Positions 16,985 through 25,480 of a stretch of 64,000 nucleotides of DNA are shown here, one piece after another. Both the position numbers and the translations under genes were made by a program. Numbering within the stretch: the stretch's first letter is position 1; every line of letters begins with the position of its first letter. Below the pieces are notes generated by a model that saw nothing but the letters and a program-made list of their open reading frames with translations, was not told the origin of the DNA and made no database searches. The stretch covers positions 1 through 64,000 of the forward strand of contig NZ_JAHKQL010000034.1 in assembly GCF_018861005.1 (NCBI RefSeq). Direction: 5' to 3'. The DNA comes from Polaribacter vadi (GTDB taxonomy: Bacteria; Bacteroidota; Bacteroidia; Flavobacteriales; Flavobacteriaceae).

Positions 16985-18007
16985 TTACAAGCAATTTTTA
17001 ATCATTTTTACAGCCTGTTCTGGAGTAATATCTCTTTGTGGAGTTCCAAACATTTCATAACCTACCATAAATTTCTTTACAGAAGCGCTTCTTAATAAAG
17101 GTGGATAAAAACTCATGTGCCAATGCCAATGTTTATTAGTATTTCCATCTGTTGGTGCTTGGTGTATTCCACTAGAATAAGGGAAAGAAGTGTTAAAAAT
17201 TTTATCGTAAGCTTTTGTTAAAACAGCAATTGCTTCTCCATATTGTAATGTTTCGTCTTCTATCATTTCTAAAATATTAGATAAATGTCTCTTAGGAACA
17301 ATCATTGCTTCAAATGGCCAAATTGCCCAAAAAGGAACTAGCACAACAAAACCATCATTTTCAAAAATAATACGTTCTTTTTTTTCTAATTCTTGTGCTA
17401 AATAATCACCTAACAAACTACTATTATTTTTTTCAAAATAATTTAATTGTTGTGTATTTTTTTTATCAACTTCGTTGGGTAAAGAAGATTGACTCCAAAT
17501 TTGTCCATGAGGATGAGGGTTGCTACATCCCATTACTGCCCCTTTATTTTCAAAAATTTGTACGTAGTTGATGTTTGGGTTTGCTGCTAATTCTGTATAT
17601 TCTTTTTGCCAGGCAAAAACTACTTTTTGTATTTCTTCTGATGACATATCTGCCAAGCTTTTTGAATGATCAGGACTAAAGCAAATTACTTTACAAATAC
17701 CTGTTTCACTTTCAGCTTTTAAAAGACCATCATTTATATTAAATGTAGGTGAATCGTTTTGTAAAGCAGCAAAATCATTGGTAAAAACAAAAACATCTTT
17801 ATATTCTGGATTTATTTCTCCGTTAATTCTTGTGTTTCCTGCACATAGATAACAAGACTCATCATATGTTGGTCTTTTCTCGTTATTTACTTCTTCATTT
17901 TGACCTTGCCAAGGTCTTTTTGCTCTATGAGGTGAAACTAAAACCCATTCTGCTGTTAAGATATTAAATCGCTTATGCGAATAATCTTGTAGATTGGTAT
18001 TGCTCAT
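16985..18007 (-). CDS. galT: Galactose-1-phosphate uridylyltransferase
   Basis: A 340-residue Leloir-pathway enzyme that swaps UMP between UDP-glucose and galactose-1-phosphate. The nucleophilic histidine is in the HPHGQIWS motif. Zinc-site cysteines are in CYLCAGN, and HWHWHMSFYPP provides the second metal-site histidines. Length equals that of the classical GalT family (about 345). It is the last gene of the gntR-galM-galK-galT operon, 20 bp after galK and just before a strong terminator. The pathway needs GalE as well; no intact galE is in the window (see the fragment at 21156). Confidence 0.96.
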   Translation of the reverse strand: MSNTNLQDYSHKRFNILTAEWVLVSPHRAKRPWQGQNEEVNNEKRPTYDESCYLCAGNTRINGEINPEYKDVFVFTNDFAALQNDSPTFNINDGLLKAESETGICKVICFSPDHSKSLADMSSEEIQKVVFAWQKEYTELAANPNINYVQIFENKGAVMGCSNPHPHGQIWSQSSLPNEVDKKNTQQLNYFEKNNSSLLGDYLAQELEKKERIIFENDGFVVLVPFWAIWPFEAMIVPKRHLSNILEMIEDETLQYGEAIAVLTKAYDKIFNTSFPYSSGIHQAPTDGNTNKHWHWHMSFYPPLLRSASVKKFMVGYEMFGTPQRDITPEQAVKMIKNCL

Positions 18008-18027
18008 TTTTTTTAATTTTTAGTTGA

Positions 18028-19176
18028 TTATTTTACTAAATGTGTTCCTTCAGAAAGTTCAATAAAATACACAGAACAATCTTTGTCAAATTTATTTTTG
18101 TAAGCTTTTGAAGCTGTTTCAGCAAAAACTTTTGCTTCCGTTTTTGCAATTAAGTTGATAGTACAACCACCAAAACCACCACCCATCATTCTTGCACCTA
18201 AAACATGTTTGTTTTTTTTTGCTTGTGCAACAAGAAAATCTAATTCTTCGCAACTTACTTTGTATTGATCAGATAAACCTGCATGAGATTGATAGATTAA
18301 AGAACCTAATAATTCTAAATCATTGTTTTCAATAGCTTTTGCAGCTTTAATTGTTCTTGCATTTTCTTGAATAACATACAATGCTTTTTGATAATTAGTA
18401 GGGGTAACTTTATCAATCACAGTTTCTAAAACTTCTTCTGTGGCATCTCTTAAAGCTTCAACTCCTAATAATTCAGATATACTTTCACAAGCAGAACGTC
18501 TATCATTATAAGCACTATCAGACAAACTATGTTTTACATTTGTATTGATTAACATTAGTTGATGTTCTTTAAAATCAATTTTGTAGGGTTTAGATTCTAC
18601 AGTCCTACAATCTAAATGCAATGCATGGTCTTTAATGCCAAACATACTTGCATATTGGTCCATAATTCCACAGTTTACACCCACATAATTGTGTTCTGCT
18701 TTTTGAGATATCAAAATCATTTCATGTTTAGTCAAACCTAAATCAAACAATTCATTTAAACCAAAAACAACAGAATTTTCTAAAGCTGCAGAAGAAGACA
18801 TACCTGCACCACCAGGAATATTACCTTTAAATATGATGTTAAAATCACCAATAATTTTACTTCTATTCTGAATTTCTGCAACCACACCAAAAACATAATT
18901 TTCCCAACTACCTTCTTTTGATGGTTTTAATTTGTCTAATTCAAAATGGATTGTGCTATCTAAATCCATAGCAATTGCAGTACAACTTCCTGTATCACTT
19001 TTTTGAATTGCAGCTGCAATTCCCTTATCTACTGCTGCAGGAAATACAAAACCTCCATTGTAATCTGTATGTTCTCCAATAATATTAATTCTTCCAGGAG
19101 AAAAAACTAACATAGGTTCTAAATTAAAAGTTTTTAGAAACTTTTGCTTTACCTCTTTTACTAATATTTCACTCAT
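18028..19176 (-). CDS. galK: Galactokinase
   Basis: GHMP-family kinase phosphorylating galactose at C1 with ATP. GRINIIGEHTDYNGGFVFPA is the galactokinase signature, GGAGMSSSAALE the GHMP phosphate-binding loop and MMGGGFGGC the third motif. I place the start at the ATG at 19176 (382 residues, MSEILVKEV), 7 bp after the galM stop. The ATG at 19197 would add seven residues that overlap galM and have no family counterpart. Third gene of the gal operon. Confidence 0.95.
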   Translation of the reverse strand: MSEILVKEVKQKFLKTFNLEPMLVFSPGRINIIGEHTDYNGGFVFPAAVDKGIAAAIQKSDTGSCTAIAMDLDSTIHFELDKLKPSKEGSWENYVFGVVAEIQNRSKIIGDFNIIFKGNIPGGAGMSSSAALENSVVFGLNELFDLGLTKHEMILISQKAEHNYVGVNCGIMDQYASMFGIKDHALHLDCRTVESKPYKIDFKEHQLMLINTNVKHSLSDSAYNDRRSACESISELLGVEALRDATEEVLETVIDKVTPTNYQKALYVIQENARTIKAAKAIENNDLELLGSLIYQSHAGLSDQYKVSCEELDFLVAQAKKNKHVLGARMMGGGFGGCTINLIAKTEAKVFAETASKAYKNKFDKDCSVYFIELSEGTHLVK

Positions 19177-19183
19177 ATCTTTT

Positions 19184-20077
19184 TTATTTAATATCAATAT
19201 CTAAATTCCAAGTAACACCATCTGTTTTTTGAGGTTCTAACACCTTTAATCCTATAAGGTTGTTAAAGCTGTTAGAAATACCCGTCATTGGTTCTATAGC
19301 AATAATTGGTAGGTTTTTGGGTGTATATAATTGCAAGAAATTTTCTTTATTACTACTTGTTATTTGTAAGTTGTATTTTGATGTTGAAAATGATACTTTA
19401 TTGTCTTTTAAGAAAAAGCAGTCATCTAACTCTTTATCTTCAATTCTAAAAAGTTTATCTTGTGTATTTTCTACAATTTCTTTGGTGATTAAGTTTTCAT
19501 CAAAAATTACTTTTTTATCACTTTTAAACTTTAAAAAACTATTTGACAAATCATCACTTAAAAAGTAAGGATGCCAACCTAAAATAAAAGGAAAAGGAGA
19601 ATCGTCTATATTTTTAATAGTAATATTTAATTGCAAACTATTTTCAAATAAAGTATAGGTAAGCGATATAAAGTATTTAAAAGGAAAACCTACGCTTTCA
19701 TTATTTTCATAATAACTTAATGTTACTGAGCAGTTGTCTTTATCTGTTTTAGAATCAAATAATTCAAATTTTTTATCATAGACTAAACCATGTAATGCAC
19801 TTGTATTATTGTCGTTTTTCTTTAGTTGATATTTTTGTTCTAAGAAACTGTATGAGCCATTCTCAATTCTACTAGCAAATGGGAATAAGATCGAAGACGA
19901 ATAAGAATTTACATAATCAAAATTTGCGATGTCTTTTATTAAATAGATATTTTTACATTTTAATTCTTGTAATCTACCTCCTTCTTGTAAAGAAATTTTT
20001 GCTGAAGTAGAGTTGTCTGCGTTTTGTAAAATGATGGTTGGTAAATTGTTCTCAGTTTTGTTGAATATGCTAAACAT
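19184..20077 (-). CDS. galM: Aldose 1-epimerase (galactose mutarotase)
   Basis: A 297-residue beta-sandwich mutarotase that interconverts beta- and alpha-galactose, feeding the alpha anomer to GalK. The catalytic pattern is present: SRIENGSYSF, the first histidine in ALHGLVYDKKF, the second in LGWHPYF and the catalytic glutamate in IAIEPMTG. Its ATG shares one base with the gntR stop (TAATG), so the two genes are translationally coupled. The position between regulator and galK fits a galactose operon. Length and motifs match the shorter YeaD/GalM-like bacterial group. Confidence 0.9.
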   Translation of the reverse strand: MFSIFNKTENNLPTIILQNADNSTSAKISLQEGGRLQELKCKNIYLIKDIANFDYVNSYSSSILFPFASRIENGSYSFLEQKYQLKKNDNNTSALHGLVYDKKFELFDSKTDKDNCSVTLSYYENNESVGFPFKYFISLTYTLFENSLQLNITIKNIDDSPFPFILGWHPYFLSDDLSNSFLKFKSDKKVIFDENLITKEIVENTQDKLFRIEDKELDDCFFLKDNKVSFSTSKYNLQITSSNKENFLQLYTPKNLPIIAIEPMTGISNSFNNLIGLKVLEPQKTDGVTWNLDIDIK

Positions 20078-21075
20078 TATATTGATTTTCTAAAAATTAA
20101 TTTACTTGGATTTGCAACAGAAGTTTGTGAGTTATTAGTAATCATATCTGCCAATGTTTTACCCATCAAATTAAAATCTGTTGAAATGGTTGTAATACCA
20201 TCTGCAACCACTTCTTTTAACAGTGTGTCATTGTAAGAAATAATTCCAATATCTTTAGTTAGTTCTAGTTTTTGTTCTTTAATTTTTTTAATAATTTTAA
20301 TTAGGTCTTTATCTTCAAAAACAAGATACAATTCCCCATTTTGTGGAACTCTCTTGTAGATGGATTCAGTAACTTCAAAATTAATTTTGTAATCGTTACA
20401 AAAACTTTTAAATCCTTTTAGTAATTGATTGGGTTGTTTGTAATCTGAAAAAACTAAAACTAATTTTTCATATTTTCTGATGGCGTGCAAACCTGTAAAT
20501 AGTCCTTTTTGAATGTCATTTTCAAAATCTTGATAGATGGCTGGGTAATTCTCTAATCCTTCAGGTACTTGATCTAAAATGTAAACTTTATCATCTGGTA
20601 AACTATTGATGATAGCTTTTGTGTTATTTATATTAGCAGGCATAATAACATAATAGGAGTAATTGCCTACGCTATCATTTATGAGTTTTTTAAATACATC
20701 ATGGTTAAAGTGGTGAAAGAAAATATCAACCTGAATAGAGTCTCCAAGGTTCTCTAAAAAAGAGTTATATAAATCTTCTTTAAAAGAATTCAATTCATCA
20801 AACAATACAAATATTTTTTGTTGAACTAAAATGTCTTCGCTGGTAACATAATACCCTTTACCAACTATAGAATGGATAATACCTCTGTTTTTTAATTCGT
20901 TAAATGCAGTTAAAACAGTGTCTCTAGATAGTTTGTGTTTGTCTCTTATAGCGTTTAAAGAAGGTAATTGGTCTCCTTTTTTTAATAACCCATTAGATAT
21001 AGCTTCTTCTATAGATGCAACAATCTGTTTGTATTTTGGAACACCAATATTTTTTTTAAGTGATACAATTTTCAT
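20077..21075 (-). CDS. GntR-family regulator with sugar-binding C-terminal domain
   Basis: A 332-residue repressor-type regulator. The N-terminal winged helix (about 8-77) shows KYKQIVASIEEAISNGLLKKGDQLPS and the recognition region LSRDTVLTAFNELKNRG. The rest (about 85-332) is a LacI/periplasmic-binding-like effector domain (DIGIISYNDTLLKEV, DFNLMGKTLADMI). This combination is the AraR-like GntR subgroup, which binds a sugar. Leading the gal operon, it probably senses galactose or a derivative. A dyad overlapping its own promoter suggests autoregulation and control of galM, galK and galT. Confidence 0.88.
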   Translation of the reverse strand: MKIVSLKKNIGVPKYKQIVASIEEAISNGLLKKGDQLPSLNAIRDKHKLSRDTVLTAFNELKNRGIIHSIVGKGYYVTSEDILVQQKIFVLFDELNSFKEDLYNSFLENLGDSIQVDIFFHHFNHDVFKKLINDSVGNYSYYVIMPANINNTKAIINSLPDDKVYILDQVPEGLENYPAIYQDFENDIQKGLFTGLHAIRKYEKLVLVFSDYKQPNQLLKGFKSFCNDYKINFEVTESIYKRVPQNGELYLVFEDKDLIKIIKKIKEQKLELTKDIGIISYNDTLLKEVVADGITTISTDFNLMGKTLADMITNNSQTSVANPSKLIFRKSI

Positions 21076-21079
21076 ACAA

Positions 21080-21125
21080 CAAAGATATATGTTTTTACAA
21101 TAAAAAACAACTAGTAGGTTCTAGT
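21080..21125 (-). promoter_or_regulatory. gal operon promoter and probable regulator operator
   Basis: On the minus strand TATCTTTG (21087-21080) is an exact -7 box, with a TTG about 20 nt upstream. A perfect dyad ACTAG-N6-CTAGT at 21110-21125 overlaps the -33 region. A dyad at this position next to the gene of a GntR-type repressor is the natural candidate operator. Confidence 0.55.
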
Positions 21126-21155
21126 ATGTTTTTTAATCCTTTTGTTGTTCTAAAA

Positions 21156-21320
21156 ATGAAAAATAAAATTAAAATGACTAGTTATATTGGTTCTCACACT
21201 GTAATTGAATTAATAGAAAGCAAGTGCTATGTTTAATTTTAGATGACTTGTCAAATTCATCAAAAGAAACATTAGAGAGAGTCTTTAAAATTACAAATAC
21301 AAAATCAACTTTTATAAATA
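21156..21320 (+). pseudogene. galE N-terminal fragment, frameshifted
   Basis: Reading from the ATG at 21156 gives a stretch containing YIGSHTVIELIES, the NAD-binding N-terminus of UDP-glucose 4-epimerase (usually GxxGYIGSHTVxELLExG), which stops at 21234-21236. In another frame from 21236 the text continues as LDDLSNSSKETLERVFKITN, which is the next GalE block (DxLSNSSxxVLxRIxxITG). The first glycines of the Rossmann motif are altered and the remainder of the gene (over 250 residues) is missing. It lies divergently upstream of the gal operon. A single frameshift plus truncation marks a dead gene. Confidence 0.75.
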
Positions 21321-21620
21321 CTATTTTTCCTAGAACCACAGTGGCTTTTAAAAGAAAAAAAAATGTATTTGTGTGAATGATTAAATAGATGAACCATTTT
21401 TTCTTTATTTAAATATTCAGATAACTCTAAAGTAATTTCAGGTTTTATTGTTTTAAGTTATTCTATTAAAGGAAGTCTTATTTTCTTTTTTATTCCATTT
21501 TATAATTGCCTTAGTATAGTTTTAATAATTTAAATGATGTTTTATTTAATAAAAATAAATTAATTATCAATTTTTTTCGAAATCTCTAATAATAAGTGAT
21601 ATACTTAAAATTTATAGTTA
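21321..21620. other. Intergenic stretch with decayed coding traces
   Basis: Between the galE fragment and the nirB promoter no intact gene is visible. On the minus strand about 21370-21480 reads as a protein-like open stretch (KPEITLELSEYLNKEKMVH) interrupted by stops and lacking a start. I cannot assign it to a family. The segment is very AT-rich towards nirB. Confidence 0.35.
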
Positions 21621-21633
21621 AAAACAATTAAAA

Positions 21634-21673
21634 GTAAGTAATAATACGTAGTTTTGTGATATAAAATACGTAA
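21634..21673 (+). promoter_or_regulatory. nirB promoter with NarL-like heptamers
   Basis: TAGTTTTG at 21649-21656 matches the -7 consensus, 20 bp before the nirB ATG. Overlapping it is an imperfect dyad AAGTA-N4-TACGT (21636-21649), composed of GTAAGTA and TACGTAG heptamers. A further TACGTAA lies at 21667-21673 in the leader. The same arrangement at the same distance from the start codon is found in front of narK. Confidence 0.55.
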
Positions 21674-21675
21674 TT

Positions 21676-24195
21676 ATGAAAACTATTATAGTTGTAGGTA
21701 ATGGAATGGTAGGTTATAAATTTTGTGAAAAATTTGTTTCAGCTGCTAATAATAAAGGGTTTAGGGTTATCGTATTTGGTGAAGAGCCAAGACCAGCTTA
21801 TGATAGAGTTCATTTAAGCGAGTTTTTTGAAAATCAAGATGCAAAGGCTTTAGAAATGGCACCTGCTGAATGGTATGCAGAAAATGCTATCGATTTAATT
21901 GTTGATGAAAGGGTTTCTGATATCCAAAGAAATACAAAAACAGTTATAACTGCAAAAAATAGAGTTTTTACTTACGATTATTTAGTCTTAGCTACAGGTT
22001 CTTCTGCTTTTGTGCCTCCAATTAAAGGAGTGGAAAAAGAAGGGGTTTTTGTCTATAGAACCATAGAGGATCTAGAAGGTATGTTAGCTTATGCAGATAA
22101 GCTAAGAAAAGAAAATCCAGATGCAAAAGCTGCTGTTTTAGGTGGTGGGTTGTTGGGTTTAGAAGCTGGTAAAGCTGTTATGGATATGGGGTTAGAGCCA
22201 CATATAGTAGAGTTTGCTCCTAAATTAATGCCAAGACAATTAGATTCTAGAAGCAGTCAGGTTTTACAGTTAAAATTAGAATCTATTGGTTTAAATATCC
22301 ATTTAAGTAAAGCTACAAATCAGATTTTAGGTGATGAAGGTAAAATTACTGGAATGGAATTTGGTGAAGATGATGTTCTAAATGTAGATATGCTAGTGGT
22401 TTCTGCAGGAATTCGTCCAAGGGATGAATTAGGTAAAACTTCTGGTTTAGAAATGGGAGTTCGTGGAGGAATAGTTGTAAACAATAAAATGCAAACTTCA
22501 GATGAAAATATTTTTGCAATTGGTGAGGTTGCTTTGTATAATCAAATGATATATGGTTTAGTAGCTCCAGGTTATGATATGGCAGGAGTTGCAGTAGACC
22601 AAATTTTAGGTAATAAAGAAAGTTTAATGCCTGCAAGTATAGATATGTCTACTAAATTAAAATTAATAGGTGTAGACGTAGCAAGTTTTGGAGAACCTTT
22701 TATGCCTGCATCAAAAGGGCATTCTATCATTTTCGAAAATAAAACACAACATTTATATAAAAGAATTAACGTTAGTCTTGATGGTAAATCTTTATTAGGA
22801 GGAATTTTAGTTGGTGATGCATCAGACTATAATATGTTGCATCAAATTTATTTAAACGGAATGAAAATTCCTGAAGATCCAGCACAATTAATTTTACCTG
22901 CAACAGAAGGTGGTTCATCTTTTGGTGATGTTATGGATTTGCCAGATGAAGCTCAAGTTTGTTCTTGCGAAAACGTTACAAAAGGTCAGATTTGTGGAGT
23001 AATTGAAAGTGGAGAAGCTAAAGATTTAGCAGATGTAGTTTCTTGTACAAAAGCAGGTACAGGTTGTGGTGGTTGTAAGCCTATGGTAAAAGACATTACT
23101 ACAGCAACATTAAAATCTTTAGGTATAGAAGTTAAAGATTCTGTTTGCGAACATTTCGATTATAACAGGCAAGATTTATATAAAATTATAGAAGTAAAGG
23201 GGTATACAACTTTTAATGAAGTTTTAGATAATCATGGAAATGGAGGTCATGGTTGTGAGTTATGTAAGCCTTTAGTAGCTTCTTTAATGGCTACAATTAA
23301 TGCAGATACTGCAAATAAAGAATACGCAATTCAAGACTCTAATGATAGATTTTTGGCAAACATCCAAAGAAATGGAACCTACTCTGTTGTCCCAAGAGTT
23401 CCTGGTGGAGAAATTACTCCTGATAAATTAATCGCTTTAGGGCAAATTGCTAAAAAATACGATTTATACACTAAAGTTACAGGTGGAGTTAGAATCGATT
23501 TGTTTGGTGCAACCTTAAATCAATTGCCATTAATCTGGAAAGAATTAATTGCTCATGGTTTTGAAAGCGGACACGCTTATGGTAAATCATTAAGAACTGT
23601 AAAAACCTGTGTTGGTTCTACTTGGTGTAGATATGGAATGGCAGAAAGTGTCAGTTTTGGTATAGAATTAGAAAATAGATATAGAGGAATTCGTGCACCA
23701 CACAAAATTAAAGGAGGAGTTTCTGGTTGTATTCGTGAATGTGCAGAAGCTCGTGGAAAAGACTTTGGTTTAATTGCTGTAGAAGGTGGTTGGAATCTTT
23801 ATTTAGGTGGAAATGGAGGTGCAAACCCAAGACATGCAGAGTTGTTTGCAGAACAAATTGATAATGAAACTGTAGTTAAATATCTAGACAGATATTTAAT
23901 GTTTTATATGAGAACAGCAAAACCTTTACAAAGAACTGCTGCTTGGCAAGAGCGTTTAGAAGGTGGTTTAGAGTATTTAAAAGAGGTAGTTATTGAAGAT
24001 AAATTAGGTATTGTAGAAGACTTAGAAACTGAAATGGAAACTTTAGTAAATAAGTTTGAATGTGAATGGACGCAAGCTGTAAATGACCCAGAAGTTATGA
24101 AACGATTCAATCACTTTGTAAATTCTGATGAAGAAGATGATAATATAGTTTTTGTACCAATGAGAGATCAGAAAATGCCAGAACAATGGACTTAA
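21676..24195 (+). CDS. nirB: Assimilatory NAD(P)H nitrite reductase, large subunit
   Basis: An 839-residue enzyme subunit reducing nitrite to ammonium with six electrons from NAD(P)H, in the cytosol. Domain order: FAD/NAD oxidoreductase (about 1-315, VVGNGMVGYKF and AVLGGGLLGLEAG), BFD-like [2Fe-2S] domain (C429, C431, C464, C467), a second BFD-like repeat ending in CELCKPLV, the ferredoxin-like half domain (about 555-620) and the siroheme/[4Fe-4S] domain with C645, C651, C685 and C689. All cofactor cysteines are present and the length equals that of typical NirB (about 840). First gene of the nitrate/nitrite island; nirD follows after 298 bp. Confidence 0.97.
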   Translation: MKTIIVVGNGMVGYKFCEKFVSAANNKGFRVIVFGEEPRPAYDRVHLSEFFENQDAKALEMAPAEWYAENAIDLIVDERVSDIQRNTKTVITAKNRVFTYDYLVLATGSSAFVPPIKGVEKEGVFVYRTIEDLEGMLAYADKLRKENPDAKAAVLGGGLLGLEAGKAVMDMGLEPHIVEFAPKLMPRQLDSRSSQVLQLKLESIGLNIHLSKATNQILGDEGKITGMEFGEDDVLNVDMLVVSAGIRPRDELGKTSGLEMGVRGGIVVNNKMQTSDENIFAIGEVALYNQMIYGLVAPGYDMAGVAVDQILGNKESLMPASIDMSTKLKLIGVDVASFGEPFMPASKGHSIIFENKTQHLYKRINVSLDGKSLLGGILVGDASDYNMLHQIYLNGMKIPEDPAQLILPATEGGSSFGDVMDLPDEAQVCSCENVTKGQICGVIESGEAKDLADVVSCTKAGTGCGGCKPMVKDITTATLKSLGIEVKDSVCEHFDYNRQDLYKIIEVKGYTTFNEVLDNHGNGGHGCELCKPLVASLMATINADTANKEYAIQDSNDRFLANIQRNGTYSVVPRVPGGEITPDKLIALGQIAKKYDLYTKVTGGVRIDLFGATLNQLPLIWKELIAHGFESGHAYGKSLRTVKTCVGSTWCRYGMAESVSFGIELENRYRGIRAPHKIKGGVSGCIRECAEARGKDFGLIAVEGGWNLYLGGNGGANPRHAELFAEQIDNETVVKYLDRYLMFYMRTAKPLQRTAAWQERLEGGLEYLKEVVIEDKLGIVEDLETEMETLVNKFECEWTQAVNDPEVMKRFNHFVNSDEEDDNIVFVPMRDQKMPEQWT

Positions 24196-24250
24196 ATCTC
24201 TTTAAAGGTTTCAAAAACCTTGTAGATATAACAAGAAAAAGCATTTTAAT

Positions 24251-24335
24251 TTGGGCGTTTTAACGGGCTTTTAGCACTCGCTTTTTTTCTGAAAAAGAAA
24301 AAAGAGCTCAAACAAATGCTTCAATCCCTAACGCA
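24251..24335. repeat. Dispersed intergenic repeat, copy 2
   Basis: The better-preserved copy: starts TTGGGCGTTTTAACGGGC, has the hairpin formed by the T-rich (24280-24290) and A-rich (24292-24305) halves, then GAGCTCAAACAA and ends TTCAATCCCTAACGC, which nearly inverts the GGGCGTT at the start. Shared core with 7101-7170. Lies in the nirB-nirD gap. Just before it (24208-24231) is CCTTGTAGATATAAC, a relic of the stem-loop sequence seen intact at 38969-38994. Confidence 0.65.
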
Positions 24336-24389
24336 AAAGTTAGTTTATACAATTAAGTATTAATTAATTTAATAGATACAATTTTAAGA

Positions 24390-24412
24390 GTTAAGACCTT
24401 TTAGGTTTTAAC
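24390..24412 (+). promoter_or_regulatory. Stem-loop in the nirD leader
   Basis: GTTAAGACC (24390-24398) pairs with GGTTTTAAC (24404-24412) with one wobble, loop TTTTA. It is followed by A-rich rather than T-rich sequence, so it is not a normal terminator on the plus strand. A processing or stability element between nirB and nirD is possible. Shown as a structure only. Confidence 0.3.
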
Positions 24413-24493
24413 AAAATAAAAATAATACAATTTCTCCAATGGTAATTATTTCTTTTATTTAGAGATGTTAAGGAGACTCTTAATCACATAATT

Positions 24494-24871
24494 ATGGAAC
24501 AAATTTTAGAGCAATACACATCAACAAAACTAGAAGATGTAAAAATCTGGTTTAAAGCTGCAACTGTACAAGATTTTCCTTTTGATGGTGGTGCTTGTGT
24601 AAAATACAAAAACAAACAAATTGCTGTTTTTAATTTTGCAAGACTAAATAAATGGTATGCTTGCCAAAATGTTTGTCCTCATAAAATGGAAATGGTGTTA
24701 AGTAGAGGTATGATTGGTGATGATAAAGGAACTCCAAAAGTTGCTTGTCCTTTACATAAAAAAACATTTTCTTTAGAAGACGGATCTAATTTAACTGGCG
24801 AAGATTTTAAAATTGCTACTTATCCTGTTAAAATAGAAGATGAAATTGTGTATATTGGCTTTTCAGAATAA
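24494..24871 (+). CDS. nirD: Nitrite reductase small subunit, Rieske-type
   Basis: A 125-residue NirD subunit that partners NirB. It has the Rieske fold with part of the usual ligand pattern: CQNVCPHKMEMVLSRG and CPLHKKTFSLEDG. CPHK and CPLHK each retain Cys and His, so, unlike many NirD proteins in which the [2Fe-2S] ligands are lost, this one may still bind a cluster. It is separated from nirB by a repeat-containing gap of 298 bp, longer than usual for nirBD, but the order is standard. The gene downstream starts 9 bp later, so the two are co-transcribed. Confidence 0.92.
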   Translation: MEQILEQYTSTKLEDVKIWFKAATVQDFPFDGGACVKYKNKQIAVFNFARLNKWYACQNVCPHKMEMVLSRGMIGDDKGTPKVACPLHKKTFSLEDGSNLTGEDFKIATYPVKIEDEIVYIGFSE

Positions 24872-24880
24872 AGCCATTTT

Positions 24881-25465
24881 ATGAAGCCAACAAGATTTGA
24901 AACTGCAATTGCCTTAATAGATAAAAAAAATGCTGAAGACCCAAATGCCTATCAAGTTGCTGGTCTAGAATACGCTAAAGAGCTGTTGTACTCGCAAAGA
25001 ATGACAAGAAAATTACTTCAATTTGAGCCTAATGCATCTAAGGCATTACAAATTGCAGCAAGAGCACAGCACATTTGTAGGTGGAAAATTGAAAGGAAAG
25101 AATATCCTATGGATAGAGTTGGGTATTTAAAATGGCGAGAAACGCTAAAAAAAATGCACGCAGATTTAACTGTAGAAATTTTGCAACAAGTAGGTTTTGA
25201 TGAGCAATTTCAAGAAAGAGTAAAGAAAATTATCCTTAAGAAATTAATAAAGAAAAACGAGGAATCTCAAACTTTAGAAGATGCCATTTGCTTGGTTTTT
25301 TTAGATTATTATTTCGATGAATTTGCAGCTAAACACAATGATGAAAAAGTAATTGATATCTTAAAAAAGACTTGGGTTAAAATGTCAGACAAAGGTCATG
25401 CAGCTGCATTAACTATTCCTTTTTCAGATAAAAGCTTGGCTTTGGTAAAACAAGCTATTTCATAA
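24881..25465 (+). CDS. DUF4202 family protein
   Basis: A 194-residue soluble, probably all-helical protein of the DUF4202 family, function unknown. Conserved-looking blocks are RFETAIALIDKKNAEDPN at the start, then SKALQIAARAQHICRWKIER, PMDRVGYLKWR and EDAICLVFLDYYFDEFA. The histidine and acidic residues in these blocks (AARAQHI, DAICLVFL) recall metal-dependent phosphohydrolases of the HD type, but that is an inference. It is tightly placed 9 bp after nirD and 15 bp before the sensor kinase, which ties it to nitrite reduction. From memory, DUF4202 genes accompany nirBD in many Bacteroidota and Proteobacteria. Confidence 0.82.
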   Translation: MKPTRFETAIALIDKKNAEDPNAYQVAGLEYAKELLYSQRMTRKLLQFEPNASKALQIAARAQHICRWKIERKEYPMDRVGYLKWRETLKKMHADLTVEILQQVGFDEQFQERVKKIILKKLIKKNEESQTLEDAICLVFLDYYFDEFAAKHNDEKVIDILKKTWVKMSDKGHAAALTIPFSDKSLALVKQAIS

Positions 25466-25480
25466 CAAAAATGACTTAAA

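Noticed and set aside
21370-21480. Minus-strand open stretch reading KPEITLELSEYLNKEKMVH
   Set aside because: Interrupted by stops, no start, and no family I can name; it partly overlaps the galE fragment in antisense.
22346-22636. Several 60-110-codon open frames antisense to nirB, lysS, the nitrate reductase and other genes
   Set aside because: They mirror the coding periodicity of the real genes, are rich in Leu, His, Phe or Ser and have no motifs.
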